64,000 nt of DNA from Sphingomonadales bacterium. GTDB lineage: Bacteria > Pseudomonadota > Alphaproteobacteria > Sphingomonadales > Sphingomonadaceae. Of this stretch, positions 1 through 8,490 are shown one piece after another (position 1 is the first letter of the stretch; each line of letters begins with the position of its first letter). Location: assembly GCA_028871475.1 (NCBI GenBank), contig JAGWMZ010000008.1:1-64000 (forward strand), written 5' to 3'. The notes under the pieces were generated by a model. The model saw nothing but the letters and a program-made list of their open reading frames with translations. It did no database searches and was not told the DNA's origin. The translations under genes were made by a program, and so were the position numbers.

Positions 1-9
1 GTAGCCCAT
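1..9 (-). CDS. Possible start of a gene truncated by the window edge
   Basis: An ATG reading leftwards off the window begins at base 9, and only three codons (Met-Gly-Tyr) are visible. On the minus strand a GGGAG motif lies about six bases upstream, which is what supports it as a start. It would follow the SPOR/TPR gene in the same direction after roughly 220 bases. Nothing can be said about its product. Confidence 0.3.
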
Positions 10-164
10 GGCGGTCTCCCAAGATGCTTGGCGCAGCCACACCGCTGACGCCGTTCAACCATCCTACCGGGAGGCCGCCAACCCTGCATCAGGGTTAGCT
101 CGCCAGCACCGGGACCGTTACTCCATCTAGAACCCGGCGCCTGAAACGCAACGCGGGCGCTGCC

Positions 165-206
165 CCAAACGAAACGCGAGCGCAGCCCGCTCAGGGCAGC
201 GCTCGC
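165..206 (-). terminator. Likely terminator after the TPR/SPOR gene
   Basis: Bases 176-206 form a hairpin with an 8-bp outer stem (GCGAGCGC/GCGCTCGC) and a 3-bp inner stem. Read on the minus strand it is followed by a T-rich tail (GTTTCGTTT). It lies about 25 bases beyond the stop codon at 230, as expected for a terminator of that gene. The interior mismatches lower confidence. Confidence 0.5.
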
Positions 207-229
207 GCATCCTCCTCGCCGAGAATGGG

Positions 230-1714
230 TTAGCGTTTGTGGCCCGGCGCGCGCTCGGGCACGGCCATGGCCAGCGCTTCACCAGCCGGCAGATGGCCGG
301 TTTCATAGGCAAAGCAGGCGCCGCCCGACTTCTTCCAGCGACCACAAACACCATTGGCGGCGTTCGAGTCGAAACCGGCAGCCGCCACGCGCCAATAGTC
401 GCGACCATTGACCACCGCCTTGGTGATGATGATATCATGCGAGCGCAGTTCCGAACGATGCGCCAGCGCCAGCTTGCGCGCCCTTTCGGCATTGGCCTGC
501 GAGCTGAAGGCACCCAGTTGCACCATATGCGAGCCGGTCGAAACGCGCGGCTGTTCCTCGGCGCGCGGCTTGGCAACGGCCATCTTGATGGTGGCCTTCA
601 CCACCGGCTTGGCTGCACGGGTATGAGACCTGGCTTCGCGGGGCGTTTCCTCGGCCACGCGCAACGGCGAAGCGACAGGCTTGCTGATCGGCGACCAGTT
701 GCTGACCGGCTGGCTGGCACCCTGCGGAGCCACGGGCGTGAAGGAAGGCGGCGTCACCGGCGCATCGGCGCTGGCCAGCATGCCCCCGACCGCGCGGGCG
801 GGAGCCGCCTGCTCGGGCTCGGGCGCCGGGAGAGGTTCCACGACAGGAACTGACACGGCAGACGGGCTGGAAACGGCGGGCAGTTCCTTGAGAGGCAAAG
901 GCGCGGAAACCGGCGCTTCCGAAGGCGTCTTCACGGCCAGATGCTCAGCCGGAGCGCCGCCCAGCGCAAGGTTGGCCGACATGCCCGAATCGGCGATCAC
1001 CGGCGCGCCCAGCAGAGCGGCGACACGATCGCGCACCGCTTCGGGGCGGGCACTGGCGGCCCATTGGGTCAGGCGCGAATCGACACGGTTGGGCGGCAGA
1101 TCCATCGCCACCAGCGTGCGCGCCTCGCTCCAGCGGCCATCGAGGGCATAGGAATAGGCAAGGTTCTGACGCAGCTTTTCGGTCGACTGACCCGCGCGGG
1201 CGGCGGCCGAGAGCACGGCAATGCCCTGCTGCGGATCACCGGCCAGCGCCACGGCAAGGCCGTAATCGGCGGCGGGCAGCTTGTCCTGCACGGTGTGAAG
1301 AAGGGTCAGCGCGTCATGCTGCTGGCCGATGGCGGTGCGGGCGAGCGCCAGGCTGAGCACCGTGCGCGGCGACGAATCACCCAGCGTCATGGCATCCGCC
1401 AACACGGAGGCGGCCGATTCGAAACGGCCACCGCGCAGATAGGCCCGGCCCAGAGCGGCGCGCAACGTGGCATCGCGCGGGTCTTTCAACACGGCAGCCT
1501 CGCCGGCGATGATAGCCTGCGCGGGCGTTGCGCTGTCGATGGCTGCGGAGGCGGCGGAACGGCGTGCCAGCGCCTGCGTGCTCCACCCGGTCGAGATCAG
1601 CGCCAGGGCCAGCGCCCCGCCCAGCGGCAGGCGCAGACCGGCCAGAACACCGGCAAGGCGGGCAGGCGCGGCTTGGCGTAGCGGGCTCGGGTTACGTACA
1701 GACGTCGGCAACAT
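230..1714 (-). CDS. TPR-like and SPOR domain envelope protein
   Basis: A 494-residue protein. The N-terminus has a positively charged stretch and then a hydrophobic segment (about residues 20-45), which suggests a signal anchor or signal peptide. An Ala-rich helical region with TPR-like periodicity follows (about 60-185). A long Pro/Ala/Val-rich linker (about 235-385) leads to a C-terminal SPOR domain (about 395-470, with the VQLGAFSS motif). SPOR domains bind denuded septal peptidoglycan, so a role at the division site is inferred; the TPR part may bind partners. I chose the ATG at 1714 because GGGGAAGAG lies just upstream. The ATG at 1729, five codons earlier, has no visible ribosome binding site. 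The next gene to the right is also a SPOR protein but is transcribed divergently. Confidence 0.85.
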   Translation of the reverse strand: MLPTSVRNPSPLRQAAPARLAGVLAGLRLPLGGALALALISTGWSTQALARRSAASAAIDSATPAQAIIAGEAAVLKDPRDATLRAALGRAYLRGGRFESAASVLADAMTLGDSSPRTVLSLALARTAIGQQHDALTLLHTVQDKLPAADYGLAVALAGDPQQGIAVLSAAARAGQSTEKLRQNLAYSYALDGRWSEARTLVAMDLPPNRVDSRLTQWAASARPEAVRDRVAALLGAPVIADSGMSANLALGGAPAEHLAVKTPSEAPVSAPLPLKELPAVSSPSAVSVPVVEPLPAPEPEQAAPARAVGGMLASADAPVTPPSFTPVAPQGASQPVSNWSPISKPVASPLRVAEETPREARSHTRAAKPVVKATIKMAVAKPRAEEQPRVSTGSHMVQLGAFSSQANAERARKLALAHRSELRSHDIIITKAVVNGRDYWRVAAAGFDSNAANGVCGRWKKSGGACFAYETGHLPAGEALAMAVPERAPGHKR

Positions 1715-2019
1715 TGGTCTCTTCCCCATGGCAACGGCATCGCGTTTGCCAGCAGAAGATTGCAGAACGTTCCTAATAAGGCATTAACACATGCCCCCGG
1801 ATGCCGCCGCAAGGGTCGGCGCGCGAAGGATTTTGCCTCGCCCGCATGACCGGGGAAAGGCCTTGTTTACCAAACAGCTCTAAGCGCGGGGGCGTAATCT
1901 GGCTCTCGTTCCGATTCCCTGGCCGGCCCCATGGCTGGCGGAGCGCGGACAAAGCCACCGGCGGGCCGGATCGCATGCCGCCCCCGGCAGCTCGACATGA
2001 TATGAGGAAGGAAACAGGC

Positions 2020-3099
2020 GTGGCGCGCAACACCAATCGCACAGGGAACCAAGGGACGCGCCTTGCGGTGCTGATACTGGCCGCCGGTGCCCTGTTGGCC
2101 ACCCCGGCCCTGGCCGACACCAAGGCAGGCGTTGATGCCTGGACCCGCGCCGAAGCCGCCAGTGCCGCCGGCGACAAGGCGACCGCACGGCGCGAATATG
2201 CCAATGCCATCCGCGAATGGCAGGCACAGGCCGACAAGGGTGACCCGGACGCGCAGTTCAACCTTGGCCAGGCCTACAAATGGGGCAAGGGCGTGCCGCA
2301 GGATCTGACCCGCGCCGAAGTGCTCTTCGCCAAGGCCGCCGCCAAAGGCCATGCCTCGGCCGCCGACAATTATGGACTGCTGCTGTTCCAGCGTGGCCAG
2401 CACGCGCAGGCCATGCCCTATATCAAGGCCGCCGCCGACCGGGGCGAGAAGCGGGCGCTCTATCTGCTGGGCATCGCCCATTTCAACGGCGAGAACGTGC
2501 CAAAGGACTGGGTGCGCGCCTATGCTCTGGAAACCCTCTCGGCGCAGACCGGGCCGGGCGAAACGCCCCTGCCCCAGGCCCGCGCCGCGCTGGAGCAGAT
2601 GGACCGCTATATCCCGCTGGAAGATCGCCAGCGCGGCGTGTCGCTGGCCACCGAACTGGGCCAGCAGATCGACGCCAACCGCCAGCGCCAGATCGCTTCG
2701 GCTGATCTGGGGATGCCTGACGCCGCGCCTGCGGCCAGCCCGTCAGCGCCTGCCCCGGCACTCAAGGCGACCGCCCTGGCAAAGGCGCCTCCCGCCGCCA
2801 AACATCCCGCGCCGTCGAACGAGCCTAAACATGAGGCCGCCCAACATGACGCGCCGACCCCAAAAACCGGTTCCGGCCCGTGGAAACTTCAGCTCGGCGC
2901 GTTTGGCGTGGCCTCGAACGCCGATGCCCAATGGGCCAAGGTCAGGCGGATGCCGGAAGTCGCCGGTCATCCGCGCATCAATCTCCCCACCGGCAAGGTC
3001 ACCCGGCTGCTGGCGGGCGATTATTCCGCCGAGGACGCCAAGGCAGCTTGCCGCAAGCTATCGGCTGCGGGGATTTCCTGCCTTCCGACAAAGGATTGA
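2020..3099 (+). CDS. Sel1-repeat and SPOR domain exported protein
   Basis: A 359-residue protein starting at GTG, chosen because GAGGAAGGA lies eight bases upstream; an in-frame ATG at 2002 would precede that site. A signal peptide ends near Ala-Leu-Ala at residues 30-32. Sel1-type repeats follow (about 72-175: DAQFNLG, GKGVPQD, AADNYGL, ALYLLGIA). A Pro/Ala/Lys-rich linker (about 230-280) leads to a C-terminal SPOR domain (about 285-355, KLQLGAFG). Sel1 repeats usually mediate protein contacts and SPOR domains bind septal glycan strands, so a periplasmic division or wall-remodelling accessory is inferred. It is divergent from the other SPOR protein, with about 300 bases between them, so the two may be co-regulated. 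Confidence 0.85.
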   Translation: MARNTNRTGNQGTRLAVLILAAGALLATPALADTKAGVDAWTRAEAASAAGDKATARREYANAIREWQAQADKGDPDAQFNLGQAYKWGKGVPQDLTRAEVLFAKAAAKGHASAADNYGLLLFQRGQHAQAMPYIKAAADRGEKRALYLLGIAHFNGENVPKDWVRAYALETLSAQTGPGETPLPQARAALEQMDRYIPLEDRQRGVSLATELGQQIDANRQRQIASADLGMPDAAPAASPSAPAPALKATALAKAPPAAKHPAPSNEPKHEAAQHDAPTPKTGSGPWKLQLGAFGVASNADAQWAKVRRMPEVAGHPRINLPTGKVTRLLAGDYSAEDAKAACRKLSAAGISCLPTKD

Positions 3100-3108
3100 T
3101 GGTATTGG

Positions 3109-3138
3109 AGCGCGAGGGGTTACCCCCTCGCAACGCCC
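3109..3138. repeat. REP-like palindrome, variant centre; also bidirectional terminator
   Basis: The stem GCGAGGGG/CCCCTCGC sits between two convergent genes. Its flanks (GGAGCGCGAGGG ... CCTCGCA) match the dispersed repeat family found elsewhere in the window, but the centre differs. On the plus strand a CATTTTTT tract follows a few bases further on, so it may also end transcription of the Sel1/SPOR gene. Confidence 0.5.
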
Positions 3139-3139
3139 C

Positions 3140-4528
3140 TCATTTTTTGGTCGCAAACGGGTTCTTGGGCGAGCGCAAGGTCAGTCGCACCGGCACGGCA
3201 TCAAAGCCAAGCTCGCGCCGGATGCCGTTGATGAGATAACGCTGATAGCTCATCGGCAGATCATCAAGGCGCGTGCCGAACAGCACGAAACCGGGCGGGC
3301 GGGTCTTGGCCTGGGTGATGTAGCGCAGCTTGATCCGCTTGCCACCGGGCGCCGGGGGCGGGTTATGCGCCAGCGCCGTATCGAACCAGCGGTTGAGCAG
3401 GGCCGTGGGCACACGCTTTGACCAGGCTGCCCGCAGCTCAAAGGCAGCGGAGATAAGCTGATCCAGCCCGCGCCCGGTGCGCGCCGAAACGGTGAGCAGC
3501 GGCAGGCCCTTCACCTGCGCCAGCCCTTCATCGAGCGCGGTGCGGATGCCGTTGAACAGCGATGAGGCTTCCTCAGCCACATCCCATTTGTTCACCGCGA
3601 TCATCAGCGCGCGGCCTTCTTCCAGCACCATGCTGGCGATCTTCAGATCCTGATGCTCAAGACCCCGGGTCGCATCGAGCAGCAGCACGACCACCTCGGC
3701 GAAATCGATGGCGCGGCGCGCATCGGCCACCGACATCCTTTCCAGCTTTTCGACGACTTGCGCCTTCTTGCGCATGCCCGCCGTGTCGATGAGGCGCACG
3801 GGGCGGACATCGCCGCTGGCCGGGTCGGTCCACTGCCAGTCAACGGCGATCGAATCGCGCGTAATACCCGCTTCCGGCCCGGTCAAAAGCCGGTTTTCGC
3901 CCAGCATGGCGTTGATCAGCGTGGACTTGCCCGCATTGGGGCGCCCCACGATCGCCAGCTTCAGCGGCGCGCGGTTGAGTGCTTCCTCATCTTCCTCGTC
4001 AATCTCGACGGGCTCGTACTCTTCGTCCTCGTCCTTCTCGATATGGGGCAGCAGCGCCTCGAACAGGTCCGCCATGCCGATGCCATGTTCGGCGCTGAAG
4101 GCGATGGGTTCGCCAAAGCCCAGCGAGAAGCTGTCGAAAATGCCCGCGTCACCCTGATTGCCCTCGGCCTTGTTGGCCAACAGAATCACCGGAACATCCT
4201 GGCTGCGCAGCCAGCGGGCGATTTCCTCGTCGAGTGGGGTCACGCCGGCGCGCGAATCGAAGACGAAGAGCGCCACATCTGCATCCGTCACACTCGCCTC
4301 GGTCTGCATGCGCATCCGGCCCGGCAGCGTGGCGGGGTCAAGATCTTCCCAGCCCGCCGTGTCGACAATGGTGAAATCCAGCCCCAGCAGATGCGCCTCG
4401 CCAAAGCGGCGGTCGCGCGTCACCCCCGGCTGGTCGTCGACCAGCGCCAGCTTCTTGCCGACGAGTCGATTGAACAGCGTGGACTTGCCCACATTGGGCC
4501 GGCCGATGATGATGACTTGAGGCAGCAT
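3140..4528 (-). CDS. der: Ribosome assembly GTPase Der (EngA)
   Basis: A 462-residue tandem GTPase needed for 50S ribosomal subunit maturation. The first G domain opens with GRPNVGKST at the very N-terminus, followed by DTAG and NKAEG. An acidic linker rich in Glu/Asp (about residues 165-185) separates it from the second G domain (GRPNAGKST near residue 197, DTAGMR, NKWD). The C-terminal KH-like domain is present. Length and architecture are those of a complete Der. The next gene upstream is divergent, and no bamB-like gene is adjacent. It converges on the Sel1/SPOR gene across a short palindrome. Confidence 0.97.
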   Translation of the reverse strand: MLPQVIIIGRPNVGKSTLFNRLVGKKLALVDDQPGVTRDRRFGEAHLLGLDFTIVDTAGWEDLDPATLPGRMRMQTEASVTDADVALFVFDSRAGVTPLDEEIARWLRSQDVPVILLANKAEGNQGDAGIFDSFSLGFGEPIAFSAEHGIGMADLFEALLPHIEKDEDEEYEPVEIDEEDEEALNRAPLKLAIVGRPNAGKSTLINAMLGENRLLTGPEAGITRDSIAVDWQWTDPASGDVRPVRLIDTAGMRKKAQVVEKLERMSVADARRAIDFAEVVVLLLDATRGLEHQDLKIASMVLEEGRALMIAVNKWDVAEEASSLFNGIRTALDEGLAQVKGLPLLTVSARTGRGLDQLISAAFELRAAWSKRVPTALLNRWFDTALAHNPPPAPGGKRIKLRYITQAKTRPPGFVLFGTRLDDLPMSYQRYLINGIRRELGFDAVPVRLTLRSPKNPFATKK

Positions 4529-4792
4529 TCTTGAATGTCCAGATGGCGCGCGCGGGAGCGATAAAGGCCATGATGGCCGCCTCGCTGCAAGTGACTTTAC
4601 GCGGAAAAGCGCTGCCCAATGCCCGCGGCGGCCCCAAAAGGCAAGAAGAACCGCCGAGTCGCCCCAGCGGCACGCGCTTTGTCATCGCAAAACCACGTAG
4701 CCTTCCGTGCCCGAAAGGAAAGCAAGCGTTAGCACCATGGTAACCAAATCCCGCGACCGGGTCATAAGAGTCACGCCATTATTCCGTTATGC

Positions 4793-5551
4793 ATGACGGA
4801 TCGGTTTCACTTCTTCGCTCTGACATGCACCGGTGTGCTGCTCACCAGCGCGGCCTATGCCACGCCGGCGCTCGCTGCCTCCACGCTGGAATTTGTGGAT
4901 GTCGCAAGCGCGCCTTCGGCCAGGAGCCACGGCGCGGGCTATCGCGTCACGGGCGTCAGCAATTACCGTATCGGCATCATCGGCCCGGTGCGCGGTACCA
5001 TGCCCGCTACCACGCGAAACCCGGGCCGACTTGCGAACACCAGTTCCTATGCCGCCGCCAATGGCGAAACGCTACCCGGCTATCTGCAATGCGTGCCTTA
5101 CGCGCGGCAAGTGTCAGGCATTCAGCTTTTCGGCGATGCGCGCAACTGGTGGTCGCAGGCCGCCGGGCGCTACAGCCGGGGCAATACGCCGCGCGTGGGC
5201 GCGGTCATGGCCTTCCAGCCGCATGGCAAGATGGTGCTGGGCCATGTCGCCGCCGTCAGCCGGGTGATGGATGCACGCCATGTCCTGCTGCGCCACGCCA
5301 ACTGGTCGCCCATCTCGGGCCGCCGAGGCCAGGTGGAGCGCGACGTGCTGGCGATGGATGTCTCCCCCGCCAACGACTGGAGCGAGGTGCGGGTCTGGTA
5401 TGACCCCATCCACAGCCTTGGCACCACACACTGGCCGGTTTCGGGCTTTATCTATCCGCGTAAAACAGCCGCCCCCGTGCATGGGCTGGCGGCAACGCGG
5501 TGGACCAGCGATCCGATCGGGGCGATCATCGCCGCGTTTTCAGGGAAGTAA
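4793..5551 (+). CDS. Secreted CHAP domain amidase-like protein
   Basis: A 252-residue protein with a signal peptide (about residues 1-28, ending Pro-Ala-Leu-Ala-Ala). A CHAP domain covers about residues 95-175. The probable catalytic Cys100 lies in YLQCVPYAR, His151 in LGHVAAV, and a polar partner near Asn170 in HANWS. CHAP (NlpC/P60-like) enzymes cleave peptidoglycan amide bonds, so a periplasmic or secreted wall hydrolase is inferred. The roughly 50 residues before the domain and the last 50 have no recognisable domain. The gene stands alone, is divergent from der, and is followed by a strong terminator. Confidence 0.8.
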   Translation: MTDRFHFFALTCTGVLLTSAAYATPALAASTLEFVDVASAPSARSHGAGYRVTGVSNYRIGIIGPVRGTMPATTRNPGRLANTSSYAAANGETLPGYLQCVPYARQVSGIQLFGDARNWWSQAAGRYSRGNTPRVGAVMAFQPHGKMVLGHVAAVSRVMDARHVLLRHANWSPISGRRGQVERDVLAMDVSPANDWSEVRVWYDPIHSLGTTHWPVSGFIYPRKTAAPVHGLAATRWTSDPIGAIIAAFSGK

Positions 5552-5560
5552 GGTTTAAGA

Positions 5561-5597
5561 AGGCGCCGCAGGCTTTCATGCCCCGGCGCCTTTTTGT
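5561..5597 (+). terminator. Rho-independent terminator of the CHAP gene
   Basis: An 8-bp perfect GC-rich stem, AGGCGCCG (5561-5568) with CGGCGCCT (5584-5591), is followed by TTTTG. It lies ten bases after the stop codon. Confidence 0.85.
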
Positions 5598-5637
5598 CGT
5601 ATACAGGCCGCTGGCGCCAGGCTTCGCACCTGCACGC

Positions 5638-5725
5638 CCAATCCGAAATAAAGGGAGCGTGAGGGCGCCGTAACGTGTCGCTTGCGACAAGCGCTCGCCG
5701 AGGGCCCTCGCACTGTCCCTTCAAA
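5638..5725. repeat. REP-like repeat, right-arm type with internal insertion
   Basis: The sequence begins AATAAAGGGAGCGTGAGGGCG and ends GGCCCTCGCACTGTCC, which are the two halves of the right arm of the dispersed repeat. The centre carries about 33 extra bases that themselves contain a small hairpin (TGTCGC/GCGACA). It lies between the convergent CHAP and DUF3297 genes. Confidence 0.55.
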
Positions 5726-5730
5726 CCTTC

Positions 5731-6036
5731 TTACTTGCCCGCGACAGGCGCATCCTCGCCCAGATCCTCGAACCAGGCCTGCACCGGCCCGCTCAGCTTG
5801 ATGGTCAGCGGATTGCCCTTGCGGTCCATCGCCTTGCCCGCCTGCACGCGCACCCAGCCTTCGGAAATGCAATATTCCTCGACATTCTTGCGCACGACAT
5901 CCTTGAAACGGATGCCGATGCCGCGCTGAAGCAGGTCGGCATTGAAGAAGGGGCTGGCCGGGTTGATGGCCAGGCGATCGGGCGGAATGTCGGCGCCGGA
6001 GGTGGCGGGCGCGGCGGTTTCTGGCGTGTCAGTCAT
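5731..6036 (-). CDS. DUF3297 family protein
   Basis: A 101-residue soluble protein matching the DUF3297 pattern: PPDRLAINPASPFF near residue 18, LQRGIGIRFKD, NVEEYCISEGWVRV and DRKGNPLTIKLSGPV. The family is small, common in Proteobacteria and without an established biochemical role. The first 16 residues are Ala/Thr/Pro-rich and probably disordered. The gene is monocistronic, upstream of the tRNA-Val pair on the opposite strand, and converges on a REP-like repeat. I cannot assign a function. Confidence 0.85.
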   Translation of the reverse strand: MTDTPETAAPATSGADIPPDRLAINPASPFFNADLLQRGIGIRFKDVVRKNVEEYCISEGWVRVQAGKAMDRKGNPLTIKLSGPVQAWFEDLGEDAPVAGK

Positions 6037-6114
6037 GCGGGCCTCAATAATTTTCGCGGCCCACTTGTCAACGTCGGTCGCTGCCGCTAGTGGCGCCTCT
6101 CCGCAAGTGACAGC

Positions 6115-6189
6115 GGGCGCGTAGCTCAGCGGTAGAGCACACCCTTCACACGGGTGGGGTCACAGGTTCAATCCCTGTCGCGCCCACCA
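6115..6189 (+). tRNA. tRNA-Val (anticodon CAC), copy 1
   Basis: A full cloverleaf: acceptor stem GGGCGCG/CGCGCCC, D-arm with TAGCTCAGCGG, anticodon loop TTCACAC giving CAC, T-arm GGTTCAATCC, and an encoded CCA. It reads GUG codons. An identical copy starts 115 bases downstream. Confidence 0.95.
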
Positions 6190-6229
6190 TCCCCATCGCG
6201 GGATGCCATCGTCACCTATTCCGCAAGGC

Positions 6230-6304
6230 GGGCGCGTAGCTCAGCGGTAGAGCACACCCTTCACACGGGTGGGGTCACAGGTTCAATCCCTGTCGCGCCC
6301 ACCA
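6230..6304 (+). tRNA. tRNA-Val (anticodon CAC), copy 2
   Basis: Identical over all 75 bases to the copy at 6115-6189, including the encoded CCA. The tandem arrangement suggests one shared transcript. serS begins about 120 bases further on. Confidence 0.95.
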
Positions 6305-6424
6305 GCCTTATCCGGCTGGCTTTCGTTTCTGACTGCGGCCCATTTACGCCCTGCAGGCGAATACACACAGCATGATCGCAAGCGATGCTTGACCCGGTGC
6401 GGGCTGGCCAATACCGCCAAGCCC

Positions 6425-7696
6425 ATGCACGATATCCGATTCATTCGCGAAAACCCGCAAGCCTTTGACGCCGGCCTGGCGCTGCGCGGCCTTGCCCCCT
6501 TGGCTGACAGCATTCTGGCCGATGACGCCAATGCCCGCGCCTCGCAGCACAAGCTGCAGGAGCTGCTGGCCGAGCGTAACGATGCGTCAAAGGCGATCGG
6601 TCAGGCCAAGGCCGCGAAGGATGAGGCGCGCGCGGCGGAGCTGATGGAAAAGGTCGGCGCGTTGAAGGAGGCCATCCCCGCTCTGGAAGTGCAGAGCAAG
6701 GAGCAGAATGAGGCCATCAGCGCCATTCTCGCCAGCCTGCCCAACCTGCCTGCCGAGGACGTGCCGCTGGGCGCGGATGAAAACGACAATGTCGAAGTGA
6801 AGCGCTGGGGCACGCCCCGCAACCCCGAGGGCGCCAAGGAGCATTTCGACATCGGCCCAGCGCTTGGTCTCGATTTCGAGAGCGCACAGGCCGTTTCGGG
6901 CGCGCGCTTCGTTTACCTGCGCGGCCAGATCGCCCGCCTGAACCGCGCGCTGGGCCAGTTCATGCTGGACACGCATACCGAGCGCTTCGGCTATCAGGAA
7001 GTCGCCCCGCCTGTGCTGGTGCGCGATGAGGCCGTGTTCGGCACAGCGCAACTGCCCAAGTTTGCCGAGGACCTGTTCCAGACCACCGATGGCCGCTGGC
7101 TCATCCCCACAGCCGAGGTCAGCCTCACCAACCTCGTGCGCGAACAGATCATCGAACCCGCCACCCTGCCCCAGCGTTTCACCGCCCTCACCCTCTGCTT
7201 CCGCAGCGAGGCGGGCGCGGCGGGCAAGGACACGCGCGGCCTCATCCGCCAGCACCAGTTCGACAAGGTGGAGATGGTCAGCATCACCACGCCCGAGGAA
7301 TCGGACGCCGAACACGAACGCATGACGGGCGCTGCCGAAGCCATTCTGGAAGCGCTGGAGCTGCCCTATCGCCGCATGCTGCTGTGCACCGGCGACATGG
7401 GCTTTTCCGCGCGCAAGACCTATGATCTGGAAGTGTGGCTGCCCGGGCAGAACAAATATCGCGAAATCTCCTCCTGCTCGAACTGCGGTGATTTTCAGGC
7501 GCGCCGCATGAACGCCCGCTACAAGCCGGAAGGCAGCAAGACCACGCGCTTCCTCCACACGCTCAACGGCTCGGGCCTTGCCGTGGGCCGCACGCTGGTG
7601 GCCGTGCTGGAAAACCACCAGAACGAGGACGGCTCGGTCACCGTGCCTGCCGCGCTGCGCCCCTATATGGGCGGGCTCGAGGTTCTTCGTCCCTGA
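6425..7696 (+). CDS. serS: Seryl-tRNA synthetase
   Basis: A 423-residue class II aminoacyl-tRNA synthetase that charges tRNA-Ser. The N-terminal antiparallel coiled-coil arm (about residues 25-105, rich in Ala/Lys/Glu) binds the long variable arm of tRNA-Ser. The catalytic core contains motif 2 ([24 protein letters not shown] region, near residue 255) and motif 3 ([19 protein letters not shown], near 375). I chose the ATG at 6425 because [11 protein letters not shown] is the family N-terminus; the open frame extends upstream through the tRNA genes but is not coding there. It heads a serS-surE-nlpD-like operon. Confidence 0.97.
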   Translation: MHDIRFIRENPQAFDAGLALRGLAPLADSILADDANARASQHKLQELLAERNDASKAIGQAKAAKDEARAAELMEKVGALKEAIPALEVQSKEQNEAISAILASLPNLPAEDVPLGADENDNVEVKRWGTPRNPEGAKEHFDIGPALGLDFESAQAVSGARFVYLRGQIARLNRALGQFMLDTHTERFGYQEVAPPVLVRDEAVFGTAQLPKFAEDLFQTTDGRWLIPTAEVSLTNLVREQIIEPATLPQRFTALTLCFRSEAGAAGKDTRGLIRQHQFDKVEMVSITTPEESDAEHERMTGAAEAILEALELPYRRMLLCTGDMGFSARKTYDLEVWLPGQNKYREISSCSNCGDFQARRMNARYKPEGSKTTRFLHTLNGSGLAVGRTLVAVLENHQNEDGSVTVPAALRPYMGGLEVLRP

Positions 7697-7725
7697 TTTT
7701 TGGCCTGACCCCGGAAAGCTCTCCC

Positions 7726-8490
7726 ATGCGCATCCTGCTGACCAATGACGATGGCATCCACGCCCCCGGCCTCACCGTGCTGGAGGCCATCGCGCGCCAG
7801 CTTTCGGATGACATCTGGATCTGCGCTCCTTCCGAGGAGCAATCGGGCGCGGGCCATTCGCTGACCCTGACGCGCCCCGTGCGCCTGCGCCAGCATGATG
7901 AGCGCCGCTTTTCGGTCAGCGGCACACCCACCGATTCGGTGACCATGGCGCTGAGGAAAGTGCTGCCCGCCCCGCCCGACCTCATCCTCTCGGGCGTCAA
8001 CCGCGGCGCCAATCTGGGAGATGACGTGACCTATTCGGGCACCGTCTCGGCCGCCATGGAAGGGGCGCTGGCCGGCATCCGCTCCATTGCGCTCAGCCAG
8101 GTCTATGACAAGGAAGGCATGGGCGATGCCGTGCCCTTCGATGCAGCCGTTGCCTGGGGCAAGCAGGTGCTCGAACCGCTGGTCAATGCGCCCATCACGC
8201 CGCGCACGCTGATCAACGTCAACTTTCCGCCCATCACCGCCGATCAGGTCAAGGGCATTCGCGTGGTGCGTCAGGGATTTCACGATTACGCGCGCGGCTC
8301 GGTGGTCGAAAGCACCGACCCGCGCGGCTATCGCTATTTCTGGTTCGGCCTGCATGGCATCGAACACACGATGGGCCACAACACCGATCTGGAAGCGATC
8401 TCGGAAGGGTTTATTTCGGTGACACCGCTGCAACTCGACCTGACGCATGACGCTTCGCTGGCCACTCTGGCAGGGAGGTATGGCGCATGA
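7726..8490 (+). CDS. surE: 5'/3'-nucleotidase SurE
   Basis: A 254-residue survival protein family phosphatase that dephosphorylates nucleoside monophosphates. The metal-binding start LLTNDDGIHAPGL is intact, and the SGINxGxN-type motif appears as SGVNRGANLGDDV followed by YSGTVSAAMEG. The length is normal. It lies 29 bases after serS and its stop overlaps the start of the LysM/M23 gene (ATGA), so the three are probably co-transcribed. A surE-nlpD arrangement is known in Proteobacteria, usually with pcm and rpoS, which are not here. Confidence 0.95.
   Translation: MRILLTNDDGIHAPGLTVLEAIARQLSDDIWICAPSEEQSGAGHSLTLTRPVRLRQHDERRFSVSGTPTDSVTMALRKVLPAPPDLILSGVNRGANLGDDVTYSGTVSAAMEGALAGIRSIALSQVYDKEGMGDAVPFDAAVAWGKQVLEPLVNAPITPRTLINVNFPPITADQVKGIRVVRQGFHDYARGSVVESTDPRGYRYFWFGLHGIEHTMGHNTDLEAISEGFISVTPLQLDLTHDASLATLAGRYGA

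Noticed and set aside
6269..6424. N-terminal extension of serS through the second tRNA-Val
   Set aside because: The extension is encoded by tRNA sequence and lacks synthetase similarity.
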